Positions 19,144 through 28,300 of a DNA stretch of 64,000 nucleotides are shown here, in pieces. The first letter of the stretch is position 1. Each line of letters starts with the position of its first letter. Location: NCBI GenBank assembly GCA_910574255.1, contig CAJTAK010000012.1, positions 1-64,000 of the forward strand. Direction: 5' to 3'. The stretch comes from Clostridia bacterium. GTDB lineage: Bacteria > Bacillota > Clostridia > Lachnospirales > Lachnospiraceae. The position numbers and the translations under genes were made by a program. Under the pieces are notes generated by a model, which had not been told where the DNA came from, searched no databases, and was given only the letters and a program-made list of their open reading frames with translations.

Positions 19144-19171
19144 TTGTGAAATTTCAATTATTTGGTATAAT
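19144..19171 (+). promoter_or_regulatory. Sigma-A promoter for glmM
   Basis: TTGTGA (19144-19149), 16 bp, TATAAT (19166-19171) with TG at 19163-19164, an extended -10. It is divergent from the promoter at 19071-19099. Confidence 0.75.
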
Positions 19172-19205
19172 AGTTGCCAAAGGCAAATGTTAAAAGGAGT
19201 ATATT

Positions 19206-20540
19206 ATGGGAAAATATTTCGGTACAGACGGCTTCCGCGGGGAGGCAAATGTGAAATTGACTGTAGAGCATGCCTTCAAGGTCGGAAGATACCTGGGCTG
19301 GTACTATGGAAGAGATCACAAGGCAAAGATTGTGATCGGTAAAGATACAAGAAGAAGCAGCTATATGTTTGAGTACGCTCTGGCAGCAGGAATCACAGCT
19401 TCCGGCGCAGATGCATATCTGCTTCATGTAACCACAACACCCAGCGTTTCTTATGTGGTGCGCACAGAGGGCTTTGACTGCGGCATTATGATTTCTGCAA
19501 GCCATAACCCTTTCTATGATAATGGAATTAAAGTTATCAATGGCCTGGGTCATAAGCTGGAGGCAGAGGTAGAAGAGAAGATTGAGCGCTATATTGACGG
19601 TGAGGTGGAAGAGCGTCCTTTGGCTGCAGGAGAGAACATAGGAAGAACCATTGATTTTGCAGCAGGAAGGAACCGCTATCTGGGATATTTAATTTCCCTG
19701 CCTACCCGTTCCTTTAAAAATATGCGGGTGGGTCTGGACTGTTCCAACGGCAGTGCTTCTGCTATTGCCAAGAGTGTATTTGATGCTTTGGGAGCAAAGA
19801 CCTATGTGATCAATAATGATCCGGACGGCACGAATATCAATACCAACTGCGGATCTACCCATATTGAGGCGCTGCAGCAGTTTGTAAAGGAGAAGCATCT
19901 GGATGTGGGCTTTGCCTACGACGGGGATGCGGACCGGTGCCTTGCGGTAGATGAGAATGGGGATGTTGTAGATGGAGATCGGATCATGTATATCTGCGGC
20001 AAGTACATGATGGAGCAGCAGGCGCTGCGCCACAATACCATTGTAACTACGATTATGTCCAATCTAGGATTATATAAAGCCTGTGACAAGATAGGCATGA
20101 AATATGAAAAGACTGCCGTGGGTGACAAATATGTTTATGAAAATATGACAGCCAATGGTTATCAGCTGGGCGGAGAACAGTCGGGACATATTATTTTCAG
20201 CAAGCACGCAACTACCGGAGACGGGATTTTAACCTCTTTAAAAATCATGGAAGTGATTTTGGAGAAAAAGACCACCCTTGCAACTCTGGCTTCTGAAGTT
20301 AAGATTTACCCTCAGCTTCTGCAGAATCTGAAGGTATCGGATATGGATGCCACCCTGAACCATCCTGATGTGGTGAAAGCCATTGCAGAGGTGGAAGAAA
20401 AACTGGGCAGCGACGGGAGAGTTCTGGTGCGCAAAAGCGGAACCGAGCCTTTGCTGCGTGTGATGGTGGAAGCTTTGACAGATGAGCTTTGCGAAGAACA
20501 TGTACTGCACATCATCAATGCTATGAAGGGAACCCTGTAA
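19206..20540 (+). CDS. glmM: Phosphoglucosamine mutase GlmM
   Basis: GlmM interconverts glucosamine-6-phosphate and glucosamine-1-phosphate, on the way to UDP-GlcNAc for peptidoglycan and wall glycans. The 444-residue product has the phosphoserine loop ISASHNP (Ser at about residue 98), the metal-binding DGDADR near residue 240 and the sugar-binding GEQSGH. A C-terminal phosphate-binding RKSGTEPLLRVM completes the family. AAAGGAG lies 7 nt before the ATG. Its place beside the glycan cluster fits precursor supply. Confidence 0.97.
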   Translation: MGKYFGTDGFRGEANVKLTVEHAFKVGRYLGWYYGRDHKAKIVIGKDTRRSSYMFEYALAAGITASGADAYLLHVTTTPSVSYVVRTEGFDCGIMISASHNPFYDNGIKVINGLGHKLEAEVEEKIERYIDGEVEERPLAAGENIGRTIDFAAGRNRYLGYLISLPTRSFKNMRVGLDCSNGSASAIAKSVFDALGAKTYVINNDPDGTNINTNCGSTHIEALQQFVKEKHLDVGFAYDGDADRCLAVDENGDVVDGDRIMYICGKYMMEQQALRHNTIVTTIMSNLGLYKACDKIGMKYEKTAVGDKYVYENMTANGYQLGGEQSGHIIFSKHATTGDGILTSLKIMEVILEKKTTLATLASEVKIYPQLLQNLKVSDMDATLNHPDVVKAIAEVEEKLGSDGRVLVRKSGTEPLLRVMVEALTDELCEEHVLHIINAMKGTL

Positions 20541-20587
20541 AGGTTCACATAGAAAGAATATTACGGAACTGAAATGGAGGAAAGGGT

Positions 20588-21508
20588 ATGAAAAAGACAG
20601 CGTTAGTAGTGATGGCAGCCGGAATCGGAAGCCGTTTTGGTGGAGGTATCAAGCAGTTGGAGCCTGTAGGACCAAGCGGTGAGATTATTATGGACTATTC
20701 CATCCATGATGCTCTGGAAGCTGGTTTTAACAAGGTAGTATTCATTATCCGGAAGGATCTGGAGAAGGATTTCAAAGAGATCATCGGCAACCGGATTGAA
20801 AAGCTTACGGAAGTGGAATATGCTTTTCAGGAGTTGGATAACCTGCCGGGGGGATTCAAAAACCCGGAAGGGCGTACCAAGCCATGGGGAACAGGTCAGG
20901 CAGTATTGAGCTGCAAAGGACTTTTAAATGAGCCATTTGCAGTAATTAATGCAGACGACTATTACGGAAAAGAAGCCTTCGTAAAGGTTCATGACTATCT
21001 GGTAGAAGAGCACCCGAACAATGGAATGTATGATTTCTGCATGGCAGGCTTTATTCTGGGCAACACCTTAAGCGATAACGGAGCTGTCACAAGAGGAATC
21101 TGCAAGGTAGAGAACGGATATCTTACAGATGTTGTGGAGACCTCCGGCATTGAGAAGCTTCCGGAAGGGGGAGCAGCTGTTCCAGGTGAGGATGGAAAGC
21201 TGGTGCCCGTTGATGCCAAAAGCTATGTGTCCATGAATATGTGGGGACTGACCCCGGAGCTTTTAGATGAGATTGAGAAGGGCTTTATTGAATTCCTGGG
21301 TAATGTGAAGCCGGGAGATCTGAAGGCTGAGTATCTGCTTCCGGGGATCATTGATGACCTGTTAAAGAAGCAGAAGGCAACCGTAAAAGTTCTGGAGACA
21401 AAGGACAAATGGTTCGGCGTTACCTACAAAGAGGATAAGCAGTCAGTGGTAGATTCCTTTAAGAAGCTGATTGCCGACGGTGTATATAAAGAGAAACTTT
21501 TTGCATAA
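20588..21508 (+). CDS. Sugar-phosphate nucleotidyltransferase family protein
   Basis: The 306-residue product starts with the NTP-transferase signature ALVVMAAGIGSRFGGGIKQL, placing it with enzymes that join NTP and a sugar phosphate. PWGTGQAVLSC and VINADDYYG provide the base-binding and metal-binding parts. It differs from RmlA and GalU in its insertions, so the sugar and nucleotide cannot be named. It lies 47 nt behind glmM with a GGAGG site, and the two probably share a transcript feeding nucleotide-sugar synthesis. Confidence 0.85.
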   Translation: MKKTALVVMAAGIGSRFGGGIKQLEPVGPSGEIIMDYSIHDALEAGFNKVVFIIRKDLEKDFKEIIGNRIEKLTEVEYAFQELDNLPGGFKNPEGRTKPWGTGQAVLSCKGLLNEPFAVINADDYYGKEAFVKVHDYLVEEHPNNGMYDFCMAGFILGNTLSDNGAVTRGICKVENGYLTDVVETSGIEKLPEGGAAVPGEDGKLVPVDAKSYVSMNMWGLTPELLDEIEKGFIEFLGNVKPGDLKAEYLLPGIIDDLLKKQKATVKVLETKDKWFGVTYKEDKQSVVDSFKKLIADGVYKEKLFA

Positions 21509-21546
21509 GCGGATGTGCACGGCATGAAGAGAGGGGAGGCTGTGGA

Positions 21547-21639
21547 ATGTACGATACAATACAATTAGTGGTAGAGATTGCCTTTTTTGTCTGTGTGGTG
21601 ATTGCTGTTGTTACTACTATTAAGAAAAAGAAAAAGTAA
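21547..21639 (+). CDS. Small single-pass membrane protein, 30 residues
   Basis: A 30-codon frame opens with ATG 21547, 7 nt after GAGGGGAGG. It encodes a short polar head, a hydrophobic stretch of about 18 residues (LVVEIAFFVCVVIAVVTT) and a Lys-rich tail (IKKKKK), a typical small inner-membrane protein with positive-inside topology. It sits between the nucleotidyltransferase gene and a terminator at 21701, so it would be the last gene of that transcript. No function is assigned. Confidence 0.6.
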   Translation: MYDTIQLVVEIAFFVCVVIAVVTTIKKKKK

Positions 21640-21700
21640 AACTGCAGGAAGAATTCCAGCAGGAAGCATACTGTTTGAACGAATGGGAAAAGAGGAAGTA

Positions 21701-21735
21701 AAAGGGATGCCGCCAGAAAAGCCGGCATCCCTTTT
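21701..21735 (+). terminator. Rho-independent terminator after the glmM transcript
   Basis: AAAGGGATGCCG (21701-21712) pairs perfectly with CGGCATCCCTTT (21723-21734), a 12-bp stem with a 10-nt loop and a T-rich end. The A/T ends could make it work in both directions. Confidence 0.85.
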
Positions 21736-21783
21736 GTAGGCAGGAGCCTGATTAAACAAAAACAAAAGAAAAACCTGTTCTTC

Positions 21784-21812
21784 TGGAAAAACCAAAACAT
21801 ATGTGATACACT
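21784..21812 (+). promoter_or_regulatory. Possible promoter of the ABC transporter gene
   Basis: TGGAAA (21784-21789), 17 bp, TACACT (21807-21812) with TG at 21804-21805. The -35 is weak, but the extended -10 resembles that of rpmE. Confidence 0.5.
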
Positions 21813-21914
21813 GTAAAAGCTATCAATGGAAAATGGCAGAATTTTTCTATATAAAGATGTAATGGGAAGTTTCTGCGTAATTTGAAACAGGAGAAGAAAT
21901 CAGAAAAAATAAAT

Positions 21915-23726
21915 ATGGAAACTAAGGCGATGAAAACAAGTACACTTATAAAAAGATTTACCCCCTATTATAAGAAATATACGGGGGTTATGGTGATGGA
22001 CCTCTTTTGTGCAGCTCTCACAACCATCTGTGAGATGGTGCTTCCCCTTATTTTGCGTCATATTACAAATGTAGGAATGCGTGATCTGTCTCTTCTCACG
22101 GTGCGGACAATTGTGAATATAGGTATATTATATTTCGCATTGAGAGTGGTGGATGGACTGGCAAGCTACTATATGGCTTATACAGGTCATGTGATGGGAG
22201 CGGCCATAGAGACGGATATGCGTGAGGACGCTTTTGCCCATCTGCAGAAGCTTTCAGACAATTATTTTAATAATACTAAGGTGGGACAGATCATGTCCCG
22301 GATTACCAGCGATTTGTTTGATGTGACAGAGTTTGCCCATCATTGTCCGGAGGAATTCTTTATTGCATTTTTGAAGGCAGTGGTATCTTTTGTGATACTG
22401 GCACGGATTAATCTTCTGCTGACCTGCATTATTTTTATTTTGATTCCTGTAATGGCAGTTTCCTGTACTTACTTTAACTTGCAGGTTCGGAAAGCCTTTA
22501 AACTCCAGCGGAATCATATCGGTGAGCTGAACGCAAGGATTGAGGACAGCCTTCTGGGAAATAAGGTAGTAAGAGCCTTTGCCAATGAGGAGGTGGAGCT
22601 TGAGAAATTTAATCGTGACAATCATGAATTTTTGAAAATAAAGCGTCAAACCTATAAGTATATGGCTGCCTTTCAGAATACCATCCGCATGTTTGACGGA
22701 CTGATGTATGTGGTTGTGATTGTGGCCGGCGGTATTTTTATGATAAAGGGCCTTGTTGAACCAGCGGATCTGGTGGCTTATACACTATATGTAACAACGC
22801 TTCTGGCGACAATCCGCCGTATTATAGAATTTGCAGAGCAGTTCCAGAGAGGGATGACGGGTATAGAGCGGTTTATGGAACTGATGGATGCCAATGTGGA
22901 TATTTTTGATGAAGAAGGGGCAGTTCCTCTTGAGAATGTGGAGGGAGGGATCACCTTTCGCCATGTATCCTTCGAATATCCGGACGATCAGACTCCGGTT
23001 TTGTCGGATATTGATCTTACTATTCATCCGGGTGAAAAGGTGGCTTTGGTGGGCCCTTCCGGAGGCGGTAAGACAACACTGTTGAACCTCATCCCCCGTT
23101 TTTACGATCCTACGGAAGGGGAGATACTTCTGGATGGGCAGAATATTCGGATGGTAACACTTGAGAGCCTGCGGAGCAGTGTGGGGGTAGTTCAGCAGGA
23201 TGTATACCTTTTTTCAGGCAGTGTCTATGAGAATATTGCCTATGGGCGGCCCGGGGCTAGCAGGGAGGAAGTGGTTCAGGCGGCAAAGCTGGCCGGAGCC
23301 CACGAATTTATTGAAGAACTGAAAGACGGCTATGATACCTATGTGGGAGAGCGGGGAGTGAAGCTGTCAGGCGGACAGAAGCAGAGAATCAGCATTGCCA
23401 GAGTATTTTTAAAGGCTCCCAAGGTGCTGCTTCTTGACGAGGCTACGGCTGCACTGGATAACGAAAGCGAGCATTTGGTATCTGAGTCATTGGATAAGCT
23501 GGCAGCAGGCAGAACCACACTCACCATTGCCCATCGGCTGACGACAATCCATGGGGCGGACCGCATCCTGGTCCTTTCGGGAAATCGGATCGTAGAGGAA
23601 GGAAATCACGAAGCTCTTATGAAACAGAAAGGGATTTATTATCAGCTGTATGTGTCGGCAAATGTTCTGGAGAAGTCTGCCTCCAAGGGAGATTCTTTCC
23701 CTGAAGTTAAATGTGCCAATGAATAA
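21915..23726 (+). CDS. ABC exporter, fused membrane and ATPase domains
   Basis: A half-transporter of about 603 residues of the MsbA/LmrA type. The first 310 or so residues hold six membrane helices. The ATPase domain has Walker A GPSGGGKTT, a Q-loop (VVQQDVYLF), signature LSGGQKQR, Walker B VLLLDEAT and the switch His in IAHRLTT. It probably works as a homodimer, since no partner gene is adjacent. The start is uncertain: the frame opens at TTG 21882, ATG 21915 lacks a close ribosome site, and ATG 21930 is also possible. The substrate is unknown. Confidence 0.9.
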   Translation: METKAMKTSTLIKRFTPYYKKYTGVMVMDLFCAALTTICEMVLPLILRHITNVGMRDLSLLTVRTIVNIGILYFALRVVDGLASYYMAYTGHVMGAAIETDMREDAFAHLQKLSDNYFNNTKVGQIMSRITSDLFDVTEFAHHCPEEFFIAFLKAVVSFVILARINLLLTCIIFILIPVMAVSCTYFNLQVRKAFKLQRNHIGELNARIEDSLLGNKVVRAFANEEVELEKFNRDNHEFLKIKRQTYKYMAAFQNTIRMFDGLMYVVVIVAGGIFMIKGLVEPADLVAYTLYVTTLLATIRRIIEFAEQFQRGMTGIERFMELMDANVDIFDEEGAVPLENVEGGITFRHVSFEYPDDQTPVLSDIDLTIHPGEKVALVGPSGGGKTTLLNLIPRFYDPTEGEILLDGQNIRMVTLESLRSSVGVVQQDVYLFSGSVYENIAYGRPGASREEVVQAAKLAGAHEFIEELKDGYDTYVGERGVKLSGGQKQRISIARVFLKAPKVLLLDEATAALDNESEHLVSESLDKLAAGRTTLTIAHRLTTIHGADRILVLSGNRIVEEGNHEALMKQKGIYYQLYVSANVLEKSASKGDSFPEVKCANE

Positions 23727-23763
23727 ACAAGATAATATGTAAAGTATAAGGAGAAAACCATCT

Positions 23764-24663
23764 ATGGAAATTAACCTGAAGCGTCCGGAACTGGAGGATC
23801 GGACGCAGATCAATTATTATTTAAACTATGCGGATACACGAAGCTGTGAGATGACTTTTGCCAATAGCTATCTTTGGTCACGGCATTACGATACAGGATT
23901 TGCAATTGTAGAGGACATGCTTGTATTTGGCTATACCTCAGGAACCACTTCCTTTACGGTTCCGGCAGGGCCGGGTGATTTAAAGAAGACAATCGACATC
24001 TTGATGGCTTATTGTCAGGAGAAGGGTACGCCATTCCAGCTTCATAACGTAACAAGGAAAGATTTTGACAGGCTGGAGGAGCTTTATCCGGGAATGCTTA
24101 CCATTGCCTATGAACGAGATTATGCGGATTATGTGTATGAGACCGAGAAGCTTGCCAGGCTGTCGGGCAAAAAATATCACAGCAAAAAGAACCATATCAA
24201 CAAGTTTAAAGCTCTTTATCCGGATTGGAGCTATGAGCCGATTACAAAAGACAATATTGAAGAGTGCTTTCAGATGGGGCTGCGTTGGAGAGAGCTGAAT
24301 GGCTGTGAGGAGGATGAGGAAAAGCATGCAGAGATCTGTGTTGCACTTAACTTCCTGCGTCTCTTTGAAGAACTGGAAATGCGTGGAGGAGCCCTGAGAG
24401 TCAATGGGAAAATTGCGGCCTTTACCATAGGAGAGCCTGTAGGAAAGGATACCCTGGTGGTGCATATTGAGAAAGCCTTTGCGGATATTCAGGGAGCTTA
24501 CACCATGATCAATCAGCAGTTTGCAGAGCATGAAGGGAATGGCTTTATGTACCTCAACCGGGAAGAAGACATGGGAGAAGAAGGCCTTCGGCAGGCGAAA
24601 ATGTCATATAAACCCGTATTTCTTATTGAAAAAGGGGTTGTAAGAAGGACCAGTCTCCTGTAA
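23764..24663 (+). CDS. DUF2156 family protein (phosphatidylglycerol lysyltransferase C-terminal-like)
   Basis: The 299-residue protein resembles the soluble tandem GNAT-like domain at the C-terminus of MprF lysyltransferases, family DUF2156. The first half opens with a beta-rich GNAT lobe. The second lobe begins near KKYHSKKNHINKF, a segment conserved in the family, and ends with YLNREEDMGEEGLRQAKMSY, another landmark. There are no membrane segments, unlike MprF, so it may transfer an aminoacyl or acyl group to a soluble or membrane-surface acceptor. It has a GGAGAA site and lies 37 nt after the ABC exporter. Confidence 0.82.
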   Translation: MEINLKRPELEDRTQINYYLNYADTRSCEMTFANSYLWSRHYDTGFAIVEDMLVFGYTSGTTSFTVPAGPGDLKKTIDILMAYCQEKGTPFQLHNVTRKDFDRLEELYPGMLTIAYERDYADYVYETEKLARLSGKKYHSKKNHINKFKALYPDWSYEPITKDNIEECFQMGLRWRELNGCEEDEEKHAEICVALNFLRLFEELEMRGGALRVNGKIAAFTIGEPVGKDTLVVHIEKAFADIQGAYTMINQQFAEHEGNGFMYLNREEDMGEEGLRQAKMSYKPVFLIEKGVVRRTSLL

Positions 24664-24707
24664 GATAGTAGGGAATTGTAACAGAGGCAAAAGAGGAGTC
24701 TATCTTT

Positions 24708-25772
24708 ATGAAAAAATGGGAAAAAAACATACGAAGAGTTGTGCCCTACACACCAGGGGAACAGCCCAACGAACCAAATATGATTAAACTGAATACCAAT
24801 GAGAATCCCTATCCCCCTGCTCCGGGCGTTCGGCGTATGCTGAAGGAGATAAAGGAAGAGCAATTCCGGCTTTATCCGGATCCCACATCTTCGGTACTGA
24901 CAGAGGCGCTGGCAGAATGCTATCACAGGCCGAAGGAGCAGTTTTTTGTGGGTGTTGGATCGGATGACGTGCTTGCGATGGCTTTTCAGACTTTTTTTAA
25001 CTCTGACAAACCAATACTTTTTCCGGATATTACCTATTCCTTCTATCCGGTTTGGGCGGATCTCTTCCGAATTCCTTATGAGTGTCCGGCGCTGGATAAG
25101 GAGTTTCGGATTGTGAAGGAGGACTATCTGAGAGAAAACGGAGGAATCATTTTCCCCAATCCCAATGCGCCCACCGGAATTTATATGGAGCTTGACCAGG
25201 TGGAGGAGATTATCCGGCGGAATCAGGACGTGGTTGTCATTGTGGATGAAGCCTATGTGGATTTTGCCGGAGCGTCTGCTATGGAATTGACAGATCGGTA
25301 TGAGAATCTTCTGGTAGTTCAGACCTTTTCCAAATCCAGATCCATGGCCGGAATGCGGATTGGTTTTGCAGTGGGAAATCCGGTTCTGATTCGGTACTTA
25401 AATGATGTAAAGTATTCTTTCAATTCTTATACCATGAGTCAGGCTGCCCTTGCGCTGGGGGCAGCAGCAGTAAAGGATGAAGATTATTTTAAGGAAACCA
25501 TAAGGAGGATTGTGGAAACCAGAGAGCGGACGAAAAAAGAGCTGTCAGCTTTGGGATTCCGGTTCCCGGATTCCGGCTCCAATTTTATTTTTGCTTCTCA
25601 TGAAACTTGTCCGGCTAAGGAGCTTTTTGAGGCTCTCAGAGGGCACAAGATCTATGTGCGGTATTTTGAGGAACCAAGGGTCTGTGATTATCTGCGGATT
25701 ACGGTAGGAACAGATGAACAAATGGATGCGCTGCTGGCATTTTTGAGAGAATACATCAATGAGAAAGGATAA
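24708..25772 (+). CDS. hisC: Histidinol-phosphate aminotransferase
   Basis: HisC converts imidazole acetol phosphate and glutamate to histidinol phosphate in histidine synthesis, using PLP. The 354-residue class I/II aminotransferase has KLNTNENPYPP near the N-terminus, FPNPNAPTGI and DEAYVDFA in the cofactor pocket, and the Schiff-base Lys in TFSKSRSMAGMRIG. It is separate from the other his genes; a hisA gene starts at the right end of the window. It might also act on phenylalanine or tyrosine precursors, as some HisC proteins do. Confidence 0.9.
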   Translation: MKKWEKNIRRVVPYTPGEQPNEPNMIKLNTNENPYPPAPGVRRMLKEIKEEQFRLYPDPTSSVLTEALAECYHRPKEQFFVGVGSDDVLAMAFQTFFNSDKPILFPDITYSFYPVWADLFRIPYECPALDKEFRIVKEDYLRENGGIIFPNPNAPTGIYMELDQVEEIIRRNQDVVVIVDEAYVDFAGASAMELTDRYENLLVVQTFSKSRSMAGMRIGFAVGNPVLIRYLNDVKYSFNSYTMSQAALALGAAAVKDEDYFKETIRRIVETRERTKKELSALGFRFPDSGSNFIFASHETCPAKELFEALRGHKIYVRYFEEPRVCDYLRITVGTDEQMDALLAFLREYINEKG

Positions 25773-25779
25773 GTAAATT

Positions 25780-26289
25780 ATGACAGAGACATTAGTACAG
25801 TGGTTTGTGGAAAATCTGGGAGGAAGTGCGGCCAAGGAGCTTGTTATTTTTATTATTTCCATGATTCCTATTTTGGAGTTGAGAGGAGGGCTTCTGGCAG
25901 CCGGCCCGGCTTTTTTGGATGTGGAGATGTGGAGGGCAATTCCCATATGCATTGTGGGAAATCTGATTCCGGTTCCCTTTATTCTTCTGTTTATTACAGC
26001 GATTTTCAACTGGCTCAAAAAGACGAAGATTTTTCGCCCTATGGTAGAGAAGCTTGAAAACCGGGCTATGAATAAAAAGGATCAGATAGAGAAGTATGAA
26101 TTTTGGGGATTGCTGCTTTTTGTGGGGATTCCTCTGCCGGGTACAGGTGCCTGGACGGGGTCCCTCATTGCTTCCCTTCTTGGAATTAAATTCAGAAAAG
26201 CATTTCCGGCAGTTATTTTGGGTGTGCTGCTGGCGGCATTTATTATGACTATCTTATCATATACCATCCTGGGTTCAATTTTTGGTTAA
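25780..26289 (+). CDS. COG2426 small multi-drug export family membrane protein
   Basis: A 169-residue protein with about four hydrophobic segments. It matches the small multi-drug export family: PILELRGGLLAAGPA near the N-terminus and FVGIPLPGTGAWTGS near residue 115, a re-entrant Gly/Pro-rich motif shared with DedA-like proteins. The family name is historical and drug export is not well shown. It follows hisC by 7 nt, with the ribosome site weak but the coupling close. Confidence 0.88.
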   Translation: MTETLVQWFVENLGGSAAKELVIFIISMIPILELRGGLLAAGPAFLDVEMWRAIPICIVGNLIPVPFILLFITAIFNWLKKTKIFRPMVEKLENRAMNKKDQIEKYEFWGLLLFVGIPLPGTGAWTGSLIASLLGIKFRKAFPAVILGVLLAAFIMTILSYTILGSIFG

Positions 26290-26306
26290 AAGGAGAGGTG
26301 AAGGCT

Positions 26307-27236
26307 GTGGAGTGGCCGAAAAAGAAATTGTATTTTATTTACAATCCCCATGCAGGAAAGGAGCATATTAAGGGAAAGCTGTACGGGATCCTGCAGGTTA
26401 TGGCAGATGCGGGGTATGAGCTGACGGTTTACCCTACCAAAGGGGCGCAGGACGCTGTGGATCAGTTGATACAAATGCCGGAAGGCTATGATCTGGTGGT
26501 GTGCAGCGGAGGAGACGGAACGCTGGATGAAGTGGTGACAGGGATGATGCAGCGGGAGGAGAAGCTTCCCATTGGCTATATTCCTGCAGGTACCTGCAAT
26601 GATTTTGCCCGTTCCTTAAAGATTCCGGTTAATATGGCGGAGGCAGCTCAGATTGCCGTTCAGGGACAGAATTTTCTATGTGATGTGGGGTCCTTTAATG
26701 ATAAACATTTTATCTATATTGCGGCTTTCGGCATTTTTACGGATGTATCCTACTCAACCAAGCAGGAGGTAAAGAACGTTCTGGGACAGATGGCCTATAT
26801 TCTGGAGGGTATGAAAAGCATCTATAATGTAAAGTCCTATCAGCTGAAAGTGACCAGCGAGGAAATGAGCTTTGAGGGAGATTTCCTTTTTGGCATGGTG
26901 ACCAACTCCAAGTCCGTGGGAGGATTTAAGGGAATTGTAGGCAAGGATGTAGTCTTTGATGACGGCGTGTATGAGGTAACTTTTATCCGGAGGCCCAGGA
27001 ATCCCATGGAGCTGCAGGAGATTCTGGCAGCGCTTTTGGTGAAGGAGATAGACAGTAAGTATATGTATTCCTTCCGAAGCGCCCGGATTGAGGTGAAGGC
27101 GCAAGAACCTATTCCCTGGACACTGGACGGGGAGTTTGGCGGAGAGCATGCCCATGCAGTGATTTCCAACAATCCAAGAGCGGTAGAGATTCGTGTTACA
27201 GAGGAGTGCAGGAAAAGTATATCCTGCAGGCAGTAA
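26307..27236 (+). CDS. Diacylglycerol/lipid kinase family protein (YegS/DgkB-like)
   Basis: The product (about 309 residues) is a lipid kinase of the DAGK catalytic family. It has the opening FIYNPHAGK, the nucleotide loop CSGGDGTLDEVV near residue 70 and PAGTCNDFARSL near residue 95. The C-terminal beta-sandwich contains PWTLDGEFGG, which carries conserved acidic residues. It probably phosphorylates diacylglycerol or a related lipid at the membrane surface. GTG 26307 is 8 nt after AGGAGAGG; the alternative GTG 26298 overlaps that site. Confidence 0.9.
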   Translation: MEWPKKKLYFIYNPHAGKEHIKGKLYGILQVMADAGYELTVYPTKGAQDAVDQLIQMPEGYDLVVCSGGDGTLDEVVTGMMQREEKLPIGYIPAGTCNDFARSLKIPVNMAEAAQIAVQGQNFLCDVGSFNDKHFIYIAAFGIFTDVSYSTKQEVKNVLGQMAYILEGMKSIYNVKSYQLKVTSEEMSFEGDFLFGMVTNSKSVGGFKGIVGKDVVFDDGVYEVTFIRRPRNPMELQEILAALLVKEIDSKYMYSFRSARIEVKAQEPIPWTLDGEFGGEHAHAVISNNPRAVEIRVTEECRKSISCRQ

Positions 27237-27262
27237 AAGCGTGGCGGCAGGTGAAAAACTTC

Positions 27263-27292
27263 TTGCCAGAAAACAGGCAGATCATATATAAT
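27263..27292 (+). promoter_or_regulatory. Sigma-A promoter for fba
   Basis: TTGCCA (27263-27268), 18 bp, TATAAT (27287-27292). The aldolase ATG lies 35 nt downstream of the -10. Confidence 0.75.
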
Positions 27293-27327
27293 AGACAAGT
27301 ATGAAAAAGAAAGCGGAGGTAAAAGCT

Positions 27328-28191
27328 ATGTTAGTATCAGCAGCAGAGATGCTTAAGAAGGCAAAAGCAGGACATTATGCAGTAGGACAGTTTAACATCA
27401 ACAATCTGGAGTGGACAAAGGCAGTGCTTTTAACTGCTCAGGAAAATAATTCTCCTGTAATTCTCGGTGTATCCGAAGGCGCGGGAAAATATATGGCAGG
27501 CTACAAGACTGTAGTGGGAATGGTGAATGGAATGCTTGAGGAGTTGAACATCACTGTGCCGGTTGCCCTTCATTTGGATCATGGCAGCTACGATGCATGC
27601 TATAAGTGTATTGAGGCAGGCTTCTCATCCATTATGTTTGATGGCTCTCATTACCCCATTGAGGAAAATATTGAGAAGACCAAGGAGCTGGTAAAGGTCT
27701 GCGCAGAGAAGGGAATCTCTCTGGAGGCAGAGGTTGGCTCCATTGGAGGTGAGGAAGACGGCGTTATCGGCATGGGTGAGTGTGCGGATCCCAAGGAGTG
27801 CAAGGCCATTGCAGATTTGGGTATTGACTTCCTGGCAGCAGGTATCGGCAACATTCATGGAAAATATCCGGAGAATTGGGCAGGCTTAAGCTTTGAGACA
27901 CTGGATGCGATTCAGCAGCTTACAGGCGAGATGCCTTTGGTTCTGCACGGAGGTACAGGTATTCCTACAGATATGATTAAGAAGGCTATTGACTTGGGAG
28001 TATCTAAGATCAATGTTAATACAGAGTGCCAGTTATCCTTTGCAGCAGCAACCAGAAAATATGTAGAAGAGGGCAAGGATCAGCAGGGTAAGGGCTATGA
28101 CCCAAGAAAGCTTTTAGCTCCTGGTTTTGAAGCAATTAAGGAAACTGTAAAGGAGAAGATGGAGATTTTCGGCTCCATTGGAAAGGCCTGA
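27328..28191 (+). CDS. fba: Class II fructose-bisphosphate aldolase
   Basis: A zinc-dependent aldolase that splits fructose-1,6-bisphosphate into the two triose phosphates in glycolysis. The 287-residue product has the zinc-binding HLDHGSY (near residue 80), EAEVGSIGGEED with its conserved acidic residues, GIGNIHGKYP and LHGGTGIP with further zinc His residues, and the phosphate-binding KINVNTE. ATG 27328 lies 8 nt after GGAGG, so the in-frame ATG at 27301 is upstream leader. It is a single-gene unit with its own promoter and terminator. Confidence 0.95.
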   Translation: MLVSAAEMLKKAKAGHYAVGQFNINNLEWTKAVLLTAQENNSPVILGVSEGAGKYMAGYKTVVGMVNGMLEELNITVPVALHLDHGSYDACYKCIEAGFSSIMFDGSHYPIEENIEKTKELVKVCAEKGISLEAEVGSIGGEEDGVIGMGECADPKECKAIADLGIDFLAAGIGNIHGKYPENWAGLSFETLDAIQQLTGEMPLVLHGGTGIPTDMIKKAIDLGVSKINVNTECQLSFAAATRKYVEEGKDQQGKGYDPRKLLAPGFEAIKETVKEKMEIFGSIGKA

Positions 28192-28201
28192 GAACAAAAT
28201 T

Positions 28202-28233
28202 ATAAGGGGCGGTGCAGGATGCACTGCCCTTAT
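28202..28233 (+). terminator. Terminator after fba
   Basis: ATAAGGGGCGGTGCA pairs with TGCACTGCCCTTAT, with one bulged G, one G-U pair and a tight loop. The downstream T tract is interrupted (TACAATTTTA), so termination may be partial. Confidence 0.7.
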
Positions 28234-28244
28234 TACAATTTTAC

Positions 28245-28273
28245 TTGCATTTTATTAAGATTTTCAGTATCTT
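28245..28273 (+). promoter_or_regulatory. Probable promoter for glnN
   Basis: TTGCAT (28245-28250), 17 bp, TATCTT (28268-28273). The start codon follows 28 nt later. Confidence 0.55.
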
Positions 28274-28300
28274 AAGAAAGAAAAACATGCGAGGGAGACA

